A stretch of DNA of 14,229 nt from Planctomycetia bacterium. GTDB lineage: Bacteria; Planctomycetota; Planctomycetia; Gemmatales; Gemmataceae. Under the pieces are notes generated by a model. It searched no databases. It was not told the origin of the DNA and saw only the letters and a program-made list of their open reading frames with translations. Positions 1 to 6,603 of the stretch are shown here, one piece after another. Where the stretch lies: contig JANXSH010001282.1 of NCBI GenBank assembly GCA_025356615.1, positions 1-14,229 of the forward strand, read 5' to 3'. The position numbers and the translations under genes are program-made. Each line of letters begins with the position of its first letter. Within the stretch, counting starts at the first letter, position 1.

Positions 1-153
1 GCCAACCCGGCCATCGCGCTGATGGATCTGGAGTGCGAAGAGATGTGTTACCTATCCTTGCACCTCCATGAGGAGAAGTTCGGAGAGGTGCCCGCCTCGG
101 GGATATCGCGGGAGTCGTGCTCCAACAAGGCGGGGTGGCCTGGCCTCGGCTGA
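1..153 (+). CDS. possible 3' end of a truncated gene, unrecognised
   Basis: Frame 1 is open from the window edge to a TGA at 151-153 and would give about 50 residues. The first 30 look like real protein (for example LMDLECEEMCYLSLHLHEEK, acidic with regular hydrophobic spacing). The last part (from about VPASGISRES) is low in information and may lie beyond the original domain. The family is not recognised. The stretch is short, and open frames are common in GC-rich DNA, so it could be non-coding. The next gene starts about 92 nt downstream. Confidence 0.35.
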   Translation, partial: ANPAIALMDLECEEMCYLSLHLHEEKFGEVPASGISRESCSNKAGWPGLG

Positions 154-245
154 ACCCCGAGGGTGGCCGGGTCGGACTCGATGCCCTCGCCATCCGGGCG
201 ATCTTCCCTATCTTTCTTCGGTCGATTCAGGGGACGGAGCCGACG

Positions 246-1433
246 ATGGTAGTGTTCGACCCGTCGATGATGCACGATTTCCCGGATCGGGCCTTGCGCA
301 CGGCCCTGTCCAACCCGAAGAACCTGCGGGACTTCCTCGTCCTGGCGCTGCCCGACCTCGCGCCGAAACTCGACCTGGCGCGGGCGAAGCGCGTCGAGCC
401 GACGTTCACGCTGGCGGACTGGCGCGAGCGCGAGGCGGACCTGCTGTTCGAGATCCCCTACATGGGAACGGCCGACCAGCCCCCCGTCCTGGTGTGCCTC
501 ATGGTCGAACACCAGAGCATGCCGAATCGCTACCTGCCGATGCGGATGCTGATCTACGCGGCCCTCTACTGGGACCAGGAGTGGAAGGAGTACGAGAAAA
601 GCCATCCGTTCGGCGAAGGCTTGTCCTTCTCCGCCGTCATCCCGGTGGTGTTCCACACGGGGCCGATCCTCTGGAACACGGCACGGACCGTGGGCGAGTT
701 GATTAACGGGCCAGTGGAGTTGCAAGCCTTCGCGCCGATCTGGCCGATCACCTACTGGGATCTCGCGGCTCGAACGCCCGAGGCGCTGCTCGGCGAGGAA
801 GGTCCGTTCGCCCAAATGCTCGCCGTCGTGCGTGCGGAGCGAGAGGACTACGACCGTTTTCGCGAAGTGTTCGTCGAAGCCATGCGTCGGTTGGAGGCGG
901 TCGCCGACGATGATACAATGCGATGGCACGAACTGCTGCGGATCCTGATGGGGTGGGTGATCCAGCGGCGACAAAGGGAAGAGCATGAGCCTCTCTTCGA
1001 CCTGGCGACCGAGAGCCAGCGGACACAGGCCCACAAAAAGGAGGTCGAGATGGAGAGAGCAACGACGAAACAGACCTGGGTCGAGTGGATGTGGGAGAAT
1101 GTCCAAAAGGAGTTCTATGCGAAGAAAGAGAAAGAGATCGGCGAGAAGCTCGAGAGGGAGTTCACGGAGAAGAAGGAGAAGGAACTCGGCGAGAAGCTCG
1201 AGAAACTGATCGGCGAGAAGCTCCAAAAGGAACTGGGCGAGAAGCTCGAGTTGTCAATGAATCGGGAGCGAGCCGAATCACGGGAGTTGCTTCTAGGCAT
1301 TCTCACCGATCGTTTTGGTCCACTCCCCGCTTGGGTCGTGTCATCCATCGAAGTCTGTGTGGACCTTAACCGCTTCCGCGCCGCAACCCGTAAGGCGGGA
1401 ATGATAGCCTCACTCGACGACTTCCAACTCTAA
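246..1433 (+). CDS. Rpn-family PD-(D/E)XK nuclease (Transposase_31-like) with C-terminal octad repeat
   Basis: A 395-residue protein of the Rpn (recombination-promoting nuclease, Transposase_31) family, whose studied members are DNA endonucleases that promote RecA-independent recombination. The N-terminus has the typical HDFPDRALRTALSNPKNL and DFLVLALP segments. The likely catalytic residues are D65 (EADLLFEI) and E88/Q90 (VEHQS), with the family's following RYLPMRMLIYAALYW segment. Residues from about 291 to 338 are six charged eight-residue units of GEKLEKEL and xxKKEKEL type. The C-terminus (LLLGILTDRFGPLPAWV, then SLDDFQL) resembles DUF4351-like tails found on such nucleases. I chose the ATG at 246, preceded by GGGGACGGAG, over the ATG at 117, because the extra 43 residues do not look like family sequence. 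No terminal inverted repeats flank it, so it is not shown to be an insertion sequence. The family call is firm; the cellular role is inferred. Confidence 0.85.
   Translation: MVVFDPSMMHDFPDRALRTALSNPKNLRDFLVLALPDLAPKLDLARAKRVEPTFTLADWREREADLLFEIPYMGTADQPPVLVCLMVEHQSMPNRYLPMRMLIYAALYWDQEWKEYEKSHPFGEGLSFSAVIPVVFHTGPILWNTARTVGELINGPVELQAFAPIWPITYWDLAARTPEALLGEEGPFAQMLAVVRAEREDYDRFREVFVEAMRRLEAVADDDTMRWHELLRILMGWVIQRRQREEHEPLFDLATESQRTQAHKKEVEMERATTKQTWVEWMWENVQKEFYAKKEKEIGEKLEREFTEKKEKELGEKLEKLIGEKLQKELGEKLELSMNRERAESRELLLGILTDRFGPLPAWVVSSIEVCVDLNRFRAATRKAGMIASLDDFQL
1116..1259 (+). repeat. 24-bp in-frame tandem repeat, six units
   Basis: GGCGAGAAGCTC recurs at 1140, 1188, 1212 and 1236, spaced 48, 24 and 24 nt. 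In protein this gives six eight-residue units: YAKKEKEI, GEKLEREF, TEKKEKEL, GEKLEKLI, GEKLQKEL, GEKLELSM. KKEKE units and GEKL units alternate in the first four, which suggests an older 16-residue unit. The period is eight, not the seven of a normal coiled coil. Confidence 0.85.
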
Positions 1434-1462
1434 CCCGCGACATCGCACGAGGATCACCATTC

Positions 1463-2260
1463 ATGCCTATGACAGTCAACGGCTTCGGCACTTCGGTTTG
1501 CGGCGCGCGCGGCAACGTCGGCTGGGGCAGTTTCGACGCGATGGAGTGGCTCGTCGCTGCGTACTTGCCCCTCATCCCGGTCAAGGCGGTTCACACCTTC
1601 GACTGGGAGGGCGAGCAGTATCGCATGATCCCCATCCGCTGGTCGTTCGACCTCATGCTACGGACGTTCTTCCACCGCTGGGCGTGGGGCATCGGCATCA
1701 TCGCGGTCATCCTCGTCATCGTCGGCTTCGCCGAGAGGCAGGGCAACCCGATCCTCTTTTTCGGCATCGCCGGGGCGCTCGTCGCCCTCGCGGGCCTCGT
1801 CGGCGTGTTGCTCAAAGTAACCGACAAGCGCAACAAGGACATCCGCTACGTCCTCGGTGCCGCGACCATCGGCAACTGCGATCCGGCGAACTTCCAGAGC
1901 GGCCTTCTCGGCGAGATGACGGCGGATACCCAGGTCGCCTACGGCACCCACTCCTACGCCGATGCCGCCGAGAAGTACCTCCATGAGCGATACTACGCCC
2001 GCGCCATGTGGTGTGCCCGCATGGCGACGGCCCTCGAAGGAGCGCACGAAGGGAATCGCTTGACCGACGAGATCCTCGCCGACCCCGACGTGAAGGACGC
2101 GATCGAGCAAGTCCGACGCGACTCGGGCCAATGGGCCGAGTTGATGTGCCTTCAGGAAGACTCGGACAGCGCCGAGCAGCATGAGCCGGAAGTCGAAGAC
2201 CTGCCCATCGTCGAAGACGTGCCGCGCAAGCCGAGGCGCGACCGTGACGAGGATTATTGA
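1463..2260 (+). CDS. unrecognised two-helix membrane protein upstream of paired SPFH genes
   Basis: 265 residues with no family I can name with confidence. The first 65 residues (NGFGTSVCGARG, then GSFDAMEWLVAAYLPLIPVK) resemble a short domain seen at the start of small bacterial membrane proteins, with a G-T-x-x-x-G turn followed by a tryptophan and a PLIP motif; this resemblance is from memory. Two transmembrane helices are clear, at about 74-90 and 96-117. A soluble region of about 145 residues follows, with helix-rich segments (SYADAAEKYLHERYYARAMW). The tail is acidic and then basic (VEDLPIVEDVPRKPRRDRD). The ATG at 1463 is preceded by GAGGATC; the ATG at 1469 is an alternative. It ends 12 nt before the first SPFH gene, so the two are probably co-transcribed and may work together at the membrane. 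Confidence 0.8.
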   Translation: MPMTVNGFGTSVCGARGNVGWGSFDAMEWLVAAYLPLIPVKAVHTFDWEGEQYRMIPIRWSFDLMLRTFFHRWAWGIGIIAVILVIVGFAERQGNPILFFGIAGALVALAGLVGVLLKVTDKRNKDIRYVLGAATIGNCDPANFQSGLLGEMTADTQVAYGTHSYADAAEKYLHERYYARAMWCARMATALEGAHEGNRLTDEILADPDVKDAIEQVRRDSGQWAELMCLQEDSDSAEQHEPEVEDLPIVEDVPRKPRRDRDEDY

Positions 2261-2272
2261 GGTGAATGAACC

Positions 2273-3001
2273 GTGTTCCTGAAGTTACTCGAAGCGATCA
2301 CCGGCGTCTTCGTCATCGTTTACGACGGCCAGCACGCGCTGAAATTCACGCTCGGCCGGGCCGGCATGGTCGTCGGGCCGGGCGTCCACTGGAAGTGGCC
2401 CATCGTCCAGGCGTACCGCGTCCGGGAGACGAAGGACACGACGCTGGAGTTGGAGCCGCAAACGATCCAGCTGCGCGACGACCTCGTCTACGAGGTCGGC
2501 GCGCGCGCGGTCTACCAGATCGTCGATCTCCGCAAGGCGATGATCGAGGTGGACAACCTCGTGACCGGCCTCAAGAACCGCATGGTCCTCGCCGTGCAGC
2601 GTGTCGTCAAGGCGCAGGATCGCGAGTCGATCCGCGACATGCCGCGTATGGTCGAGGCGGTCAAGCTCGACCTCACCGTCATCGAACAGCAGTGGGGCGT
2701 GAAGATCCACGAGTTCGGATTCTCGACGTTCTCGCCGACGCCGGAGACGCTCGAGATCACGCAACTCCGCAAGCTCGCCGAGGAGAAGCTCTCGCTGTTC
2801 CGCCACTTCCGCGAAGCCGGCCTCGGCGTCGAGGCGGCGGTCGCGCTGATCTCCGGGTCGGTCGTGTCGCTACGCCCGATCGAGCCTCGCAAGAAGGCCG
2901 CCCCCGCCGTGGCCTCCGTGGCCGCGCCCGAGGAGCCGGATGAAGAGGACGAGTTGATGAACGAGATCGTCGGCACCGACGAACCGCCCAAGAAGCCGTG
3001 A
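2273..3001 (+). CDS. short SPFH/Band 7 domain protein, acidic tail
   Basis: A 242-residue SPFH (stomatin/prohibitin/flotillin/HflKC) protein. Such proteins form membrane-bound oligomers that organise membrane domains or regulate proteases. The domain runs from about residue 20 to 180: ALKFTLGRAGMVVGPGVHWK is the typical entry, RDDLVYEVGARAVYQIVD the central strands, and WGVKIHEFGFSTFSPTPE the end. The N-terminus (FLKLLEAITGVFVIVY) is only weakly hydrophobic and may sit in the membrane as a hairpin. It is much shorter than HflK or HflC and lacks their long C-terminal helix. It ends in an alanine-rich, strongly acidic tail (EEPDEEDELMNEI). The start is GTG at 2273 with GAGGTG eight bases upstream. 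It follows the two-helix protein by 12 nt and precedes a second SPFH gene by 7 nt. Confidence 0.85.
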   Translation: MFLKLLEAITGVFVIVYDGQHALKFTLGRAGMVVGPGVHWKWPIVQAYRVRETKDTTLELEPQTIQLRDDLVYEVGARAVYQIVDLRKAMIEVDNLVTGLKNRMVLAVQRVVKAQDRESIRDMPRMVEAVKLDLTVIEQQWGVKIHEFGFSTFSPTPETLEITQLRKLAEEKLSLFRHFREAGLGVEAAVALISGSVVSLRPIEPRKKAAPAVASVAAPEEPDEEDELMNEIVGTDEPPKKP

Positions 3002-3008
3002 GGCCGAC

Positions 3009-3785
3009 ATGCTCGAGACGATCCTCTCCTGGCTGCTCTCGGTGCCCGTCTGGGTGTGGGATCGGCTCGTGCGCTGGGGCAAGGAGAACCCCACCTCACT
3101 GATCCTCGTCCTCATCGCCATCGTCCGTTCGTTCGGGACGACGGTACAGACGGGCTGGGCCGGCGTCCTCTTCTCCTTCGGCAGAGCGAAGAGGGTACTC
3201 GAGCCTGGCTTCCATCCGCTCATCCCGATCTTCCAGAAGGTGCGTCAGACCCCCATCCGCTCGATCACGCTCGACCTGCCCCGCCAGCGCGTGACGACCA
3301 GCGACGGCCTCGTCTTCGACGTACATGCGAACATCATCTACCGCGTCGAAGATCCGATCCTGGCGCTCACCGCGATCGATGACGTTCGCAAGGGCGTCTT
3401 GACGCTGGTGCCGCTGCTCGTCCTCACGCTGATGAGCGAACACGATGGGCAAAGCATCCTCACACCCCGAGCGCTCGACGCGGAGTTGACGACGAAGGCC
3501 CGCGAGGCGCTCGCACGCTGGGGCGTCGGCGTCGAACAAGCCGGCCTCGCCACGATCGCCCCGACTGCTCCGACGATGCGGCTGACGCAGCTCGGCCTGC
3601 GCGTCGCCGAGCGCGCCGCGCTGTTGGACCTCGACGCCGATGACGTGCCCGCCGAGGTCGTGGTAGCACTCGTCACCACGGCTCGGACGCCGCAGGGGCG
3701 GAGCCACGCGAAGTACCACCGCCGCAAGCATCGTCGGCCATCACTCCGCCCGAAACCTCGCACCGACACGCCAGGGCCAGCCTGA
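3009..3785 (+). CDS. second short SPFH/Band 7 domain protein, basic tail
   Basis: A 258-residue SPFH protein, a distant paralogue of the preceding one. Hydrophobic segments at about 2-20 and 28-40 should anchor it in the membrane. The SPFH domain follows: AGVLFSFGRAKRVLEPGFHP, then TTSDGLVFDVHANIIYRVED (the classic central strands), then ARWGVGVEQAGLATIAPT. It has no long C-terminal helix. Its tail is strongly basic (SHAKYHRRKHRRPSLRPKPR), the opposite of its partner's acidic tail. The ATG at 3009 has GAGG five bases upstream. Paired SPFH genes recall HflK/HflC, but neither protein has that architecture and no FtsH protease lies nearby. The pairing suggests a hetero-oligomer; this is inference. 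Confidence 0.83.
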   Translation: MLETILSWLLSVPVWVWDRLVRWGKENPTSLILVLIAIVRSFGTTVQTGWAGVLFSFGRAKRVLEPGFHPLIPIFQKVRQTPIRSITLDLPRQRVTTSDGLVFDVHANIIYRVEDPILALTAIDDVRKGVLTLVPLLVLTLMSEHDGQSILTPRALDAELTTKAREALARWGVGVEQAGLATIAPTAPTMRLTQLGLRVAERAALLDLDADDVPAEVVVALVTTARTPQGRSHAKYHRRKHRRPSLRPKPRTDTPGPA

Positions 3786-3803
3786 TTACCCCGGAACCCT
3801 CGC

Positions 3804-4499
3804 ATGCCTACGCCGAATTCCGGTGCCCTGTGGCCTCGCCTCCTCTTCGCCCTGGGGATCCTCCTGGCGGTCGGGCTGTTCTACGCGCTGGGACTCCAGC
3901 GATACGTATCCTGGGACTACATCCGGTCGCACCTGGACGAATGGAGGGCCGAGGTCGATGCGAATCTGCTTCCCTCGCTCGCGCTCTTCTTCGTCGTCTA
4001 CGTCGTCGTCACCGCCCTGTCGCTCCCGGTGGCGCTGCCGCTCACCCTGGTCGGCGCGGCGCTGTTCGGCCGATGGGTCGGGACGGGCGTCATCAGCCTG
4101 GCCTCGACGCTCGGGGCGACGCTCGCCTTCCTGAGCAGCCGATACCTCCTCCGCGACTGGGTGCAGCGGACGTTCGCGGCCCGGCTGGAGCCGCTGAATC
4201 GGGGCGTCGAACGCGACGGGGCGTTCTACCTGTTTACACTCCGACTCGTGCCGGCGGTGCCGTTCTTCCTCATCAACCTCGGCATGGGACTGACCCCCAT
4301 GCGTGTTTCGACCTACGCGCTGGTCAGTTGGGTGGGCATGCTGCCGGGGACGTTCCTGTACGTCAACGTGGGGGAGGAGCTTTCGACGCTCGAGTCGCCA
4401 TCGGGCCTCCTGTCGTGGCAGGTGCTCGGCTCGCTGGCCCTGCTGGGCGTCGTGCCGTTGGTGATACGGAAGCTGCTCCAGTGGAGTGGCCGGAGGTGA
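3804..4499 (+). CDS. TVP38/TMEM64 family (VTT domain) membrane protein
   Basis: A 231-residue polytopic membrane protein of the TVP38/TMEM64 branch of the DedA/VTT superfamily, thought to move or scramble lipids in the cytoplasmic membrane. A first helix lies at about 10-28. The VTT core includes SLPVALPLTLVGAALFG and TLGATLAFLSSRYLLRDWV, then the conserved LRLVPAVPFFLINLGMGL with its R-x-x-P-x-x-P pattern, then GMLPGTFLYVNVG. A final helix lies near 205-222. Length is typical. The ribosome-binding site is weak (CGGAACC). It lies 18 nt after the second SPFH gene, so co-transcription is likely, though a link in function is only suggested by the shared membrane location. Confidence 0.88.
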   Translation: MPTPNSGALWPRLLFALGILLAVGLFYALGLQRYVSWDYIRSHLDEWRAEVDANLLPSLALFFVVYVVVTALSLPVALPLTLVGAALFGRWVGTGVISLASTLGATLAFLSSRYLLRDWVQRTFAARLEPLNRGVERDGAFYLFTLRLVPAVPFFLINLGMGLTPMRVSTYALVSWVGMLPGTFLYVNVGEELSTLESPSGLLSWQVLGSLALLGVVPLVIRKLLQWSGRR

Positions 4500-4519
4500 G
4501 CCGCCCGCGCGTTCGCGGA

Positions 4520-5260
4520 CTACTGCGGTGCCGTCAGGGCGTCCTGCCAGAACGTCGGTACGTCGGCCCACGCCGCCTCGTAGGCCGGCTCCAGCGGCAG
4601 GGAGACGTAGATGTCAGGCTCCAGGAACAGTGGCATCTCCTGTAGCGCGAGGCCGACGGCCGTCGGCTGAACGAACGCCTCCGGATTCCGACCACCGATG
4701 TACGCCGCGAGGGTCAGATCCCGCCCGGAAGGCAGAACGAAATCGTTGTCGGTGAACTCGTCCCAAATGAGCTTGTGAATGCCCTGGGGATCACGCGGTC
4801 CCGGCGGGAAGAGATCGACCACCAGCAAGTGAACGCCGCCCTGCAATAATTCCACGGCCTTGGTCACGAACGACTTCACCCCGTGTCGATTTTTCTTGTT
4901 GCCGGGGGAGACGATTTCCACGACAGCGATGACTTTGTGATTACTTTTGTGCCGGATGACGACGGCATTGGCCTTGGCCGCGTATTGGTCCGCATCCGTG
5001 CGGAGGCGAAATTCGACACGCGGTGGTCTGGTGGCCAGGGCGATTCCTCCCCTAGGTTCGGGTCCAGGTGGAGCGCCGTTCGTAGGGCGTTCCAGGGTAA
5101 GAACATCTGGGCCCAGGCCACCAGCGACCTGTTCGGCCATCGCATAATACTCTGGCGGCAGCAGCCCTCGATTCAAGGCACGCTGAATCTCCGTGATCCA
5201 GCAATGATGAAAGTGGTGAAAGATCCCGGCATCGACCCGAGTCCAGTCGTGAATCGGCAT
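4520..5260 (-). CDS. DUF4058 family protein
   Basis: 246 residues with the hallmark DUF4058 start MPIHDWTRVDAGIFHHFHH. The family is abundant in Planctomycetota and Cyanobacteria and has no established function. The core has VVEIVSPGNKK at about 113-123, followed by a helix and LLVVDLFPPGPRD. This E-x-x-SP-x-NK pattern, then a lysine-bearing helix and a VVDL strand, recalls the Uma2-type PD-(D/E)XK nuclease fold, but I do not see the expected preceding aspartate, so enzyme activity is not supported. I chose the ATG at 5260 because it begins the family motif and has a perfect GGAGGAGG just upstream, although the frame stays open to 5299. It lies 88 nt downstream of the oxidoreductase gene and converges with the TVP38 gene, 20 nt apart. 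Confidence 0.9.
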   Translation of the reverse strand: MPIHDWTRVDAGIFHHFHHCWITEIQRALNRGLLPPEYYAMAEQVAGGLGPDVLTLERPTNGAPPGPEPRGGIALATRPPRVEFRLRTDADQYAAKANAVVIRHKSNHKVIAVVEIVSPGNKKNRHGVKSFVTKAVELLQGGVHLLVVDLFPPGPRDPQGIHKLIWDEFTDNDFVLPSGRDLTLAAYIGGRNPEAFVQPTAVGLALQEMPLFLEPDIYVSLPLEPAYEAAWADVPTFWQDALTAPQ

Positions 5261-5266
5261 GATGAG

Positions 5267-5277
5267 CCTCCTCCTCC
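5267..5277 (-). promoter_or_regulatory. strong ribosome-binding site of the DUF4058 gene
   Basis: On the minus strand GGAGGAGGAGG ends six bases before the ATG at 5260. It fixes the start at the family motif rather than at the upstream in-frame ATG codons. Confidence 0.7.
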
Positions 5278-5348
5278 AACCGTGTCCTCGAGTCATCATA
5301 GCCTTGGGATGGTTCCACGAACAGCCTCATCACCGCTTCAGACGCTCA

Positions 5349-6350
5349 TCACCCGCCCGGCGTGAGCAACACCTTCCCCGTCAGCGTGCCCGCGCCGCCG
5401 ATGGTGTTCTCCTCCAGGAAGCGATGGGCGGCGGCGGCTTCGGCGAGGGGGAAGACCTTGCCGATCGGCACGTCGAGCTTGCCCTCACTCAGCCAGCGGT
5501 TGATGTCGTCGGCGCAGGCGCGCTGCTCGGCGCTGGTGGCGTTGAACATGGCGTAGCCGTGCAGCGTCAGCCCCTTGACGTAGAAGGGGCCGACGGGCAG
5601 GACCGGCTTGGCGGTCCGGCCCGCGATGACGATGACGCGCCCGCGCTGGGCCATCAGGTCCACCGTGCGGACGAAGTCCGGCTCGCGCTGCGTCTCGAAC
5701 CAGACGTTCACGCCCTTGCCGTCGGTCAATGCGCGGATGCCTGCGGCGATGTCGTCGGTCTTGTAGTTCAGGACGCCGTCGGCCCCCCAGCGGCGGGCGA
5801 GGTCGGCCTTGGCGGCGCTGCCGACTGTCGTGATGACTTTCGCGCCGACGGCGCGGGCCATCTGGACGACCATCGACCCGACGCCGCCGGTGCCGCCGTT
5901 GACGAACACGGTCTCGCCGGCTTGCAGGAGGGCACCGCGAAAGAGTCCGAGGTGTGCGGTGATGCCGGTCAGTGCTACCGCAGCGGCGGTCTGGTCGGTG
6001 ACGCCGTCCGGCGTGGGGTAGAGCCAATCCTCATGGACGCAGGCGAACTCGGCGCTCGTGCCCTGCCTGCCGAGCAAGCCCTGATTGCTGCCCCAGACGC
6101 GATCCCCGACGGCGAAGCGCGTCCCGGCAGGGCCGACGGCCTCCACGACCCCCGCGAGGTCGCAGCCGGAGATGAACGGCTTGGGGATCGGCATGGCGAC
6201 CGTGCCGGCGCGGATGTATAGGTCGATCGGGTTAAGGGCGGCGGCGGCCACGCGAACGAGGACTTCGCCGCCGGCCGGCTTCGGCGTGGGCAGGTCGCCG
6301 ACGCGGATCACGTCGGGCGTGCCAGTCGATTCGATGAAGGCGGCTTTCAT
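5349..6350 (-). CDS. zinc-less MDR oxidoreductase, NADPH:quinone reductase-like
   Basis: A 333-residue medium-chain dehydrogenase/reductase of the quinone oxidoreductase type, a cytoplasmic enzyme that reduces quinones or enones with NADPH. The N-terminal GroES-like domain shows MKAAFIESTG, NPIDLYIRAG and ISGCDLAGVVEAVG. The Rossmann fold shows GGTGGVGS at 152-159 and the following VQMARAVGAKVITTVGS. The C-terminus has GKVFPLAEAAAAHRFLEE and ends TGKVLL, as usual for the family. The zinc-binding cysteines of classical alcohol dehydrogenases are absent. The ATG at 6350 has GGAG eight bases upstream. It is transcribed away from the phenylalanine hydroxylase gene and toward the DUF4058 gene. Substrate cannot be told from sequence. 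Confidence 0.9.
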   Translation of the reverse strand: MKAAFIESTGTPDVIRVGDLPTPKPAGGEVLVRVAAAALNPIDLYIRAGTVAMPIPKPFISGCDLAGVVEAVGPAGTRFAVGDRVWGSNQGLLGRQGTSAEFACVHEDWLYPTPDGVTDQTAAAVALTGITAHLGLFRGALLQAGETVFVNGGTGGVGSMVVQMARAVGAKVITTVGSAAKADLARRWGADGVLNYKTDDIAAGIRALTDGKGVNVWFETQREPDFVRTVDLMAQRGRVIVIAGRTAKPVLPVGPFYVKGLTLHGYAMFNATSAEQRACADDINRWLSEGKLDVPIGKVFPLAEAAAAHRFLEENTIGGAGTLTGKVLLTPGG

Positions 6351-6467
6351 GCGGGTATCTCCGAAGGCGAGAGGTAGTAGGATTGGTTTAGGCAGAAGCC
6401 AGAGATAAGATAGGAATGTTGGCGAGGCTGTGCCGCGTCGGTCCCTTCGGGGATCTCCGATCCGGCC

Positions 6468-6579
6468 CCCCTCGCCCCTGTACTCAGGGGAGAGGGGTTA
6501 GGGGTGAGGAGTTCTTCGATGGCCCTGACCCAACCCCCTCACCCCCGACCCCTCTCCCCCTGAGTACAGGGGAGAGGGG
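6468..6579. repeat. nested palindrome, CCCTCTCCCC/GGGGAGAGGG family, copy 1
   Basis: A near-perfect inverted repeat with arms at about 6468-6509 and 6537-6579 and a 27-nt centre. Each arm is itself a hairpin (CCCCTG-TACT-CAGGGG flanked by CTCTCCC-like and GAGAGGG), so the whole can form a cruciform with side stems. It lies in the shared upstream region of the divergent oxidoreductase and phenylalanine hydroxylase genes, ending 24 nt before the hydroxylase ATG. The rest of the gap, 6351-6467, shows no feature I can name. There is no T-run, so it is not a typical terminator. Confidence 0.85.
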
Positions 6580-6603
6580 AGCATGCCACCGAGGGGGATT
6601 GAC

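Noticed and set aside
117..245. Upstream extension of the Rpn gene to an ATG at 117
   Set aside because: The added residues do not match the family start, and the ATG at 246 is preceded by a purine-rich site.
48..1226. Long open frame of 392 codons on the minus strand, opposite the Rpn gene
   Set aside because: Its leucine-rich start is the antisense of the GAG/AAG-rich octad repeat, and the rest is arginine- and histidine-rich as expected from GC-rich antisense. The plus-strand gene has clear family motifs.
1116..1259. Short regularly spaced repeats as a CRISPR array
   Set aside because: The 24-bp units are contiguous, in frame and coding, without unique spacers.
246..1433. Rpn gene as a complete insertion sequence
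   Set aside because: No flanking terminal inverted repeats or target duplication could be seen, and the family is a nuclease rather than a typical IS transposase.
4505..4518. Small hairpin (CCGCG-CGTT-CGCGG) between convergent genes as a terminator
   Set aside because: Only five base pairs and no T-run; too weak to call.
5259..6221. Plus-strand open frame of 320 codons opposite the oxidoreductase
   Set aside because: Antisense of a clearly recognised MDR enzyme; no family features of its own.
6468..6579. Palindrome as a rho-independent terminator
   Set aside because: No T-run on either strand, and it lies between divergent starts, where a terminator is not expected.
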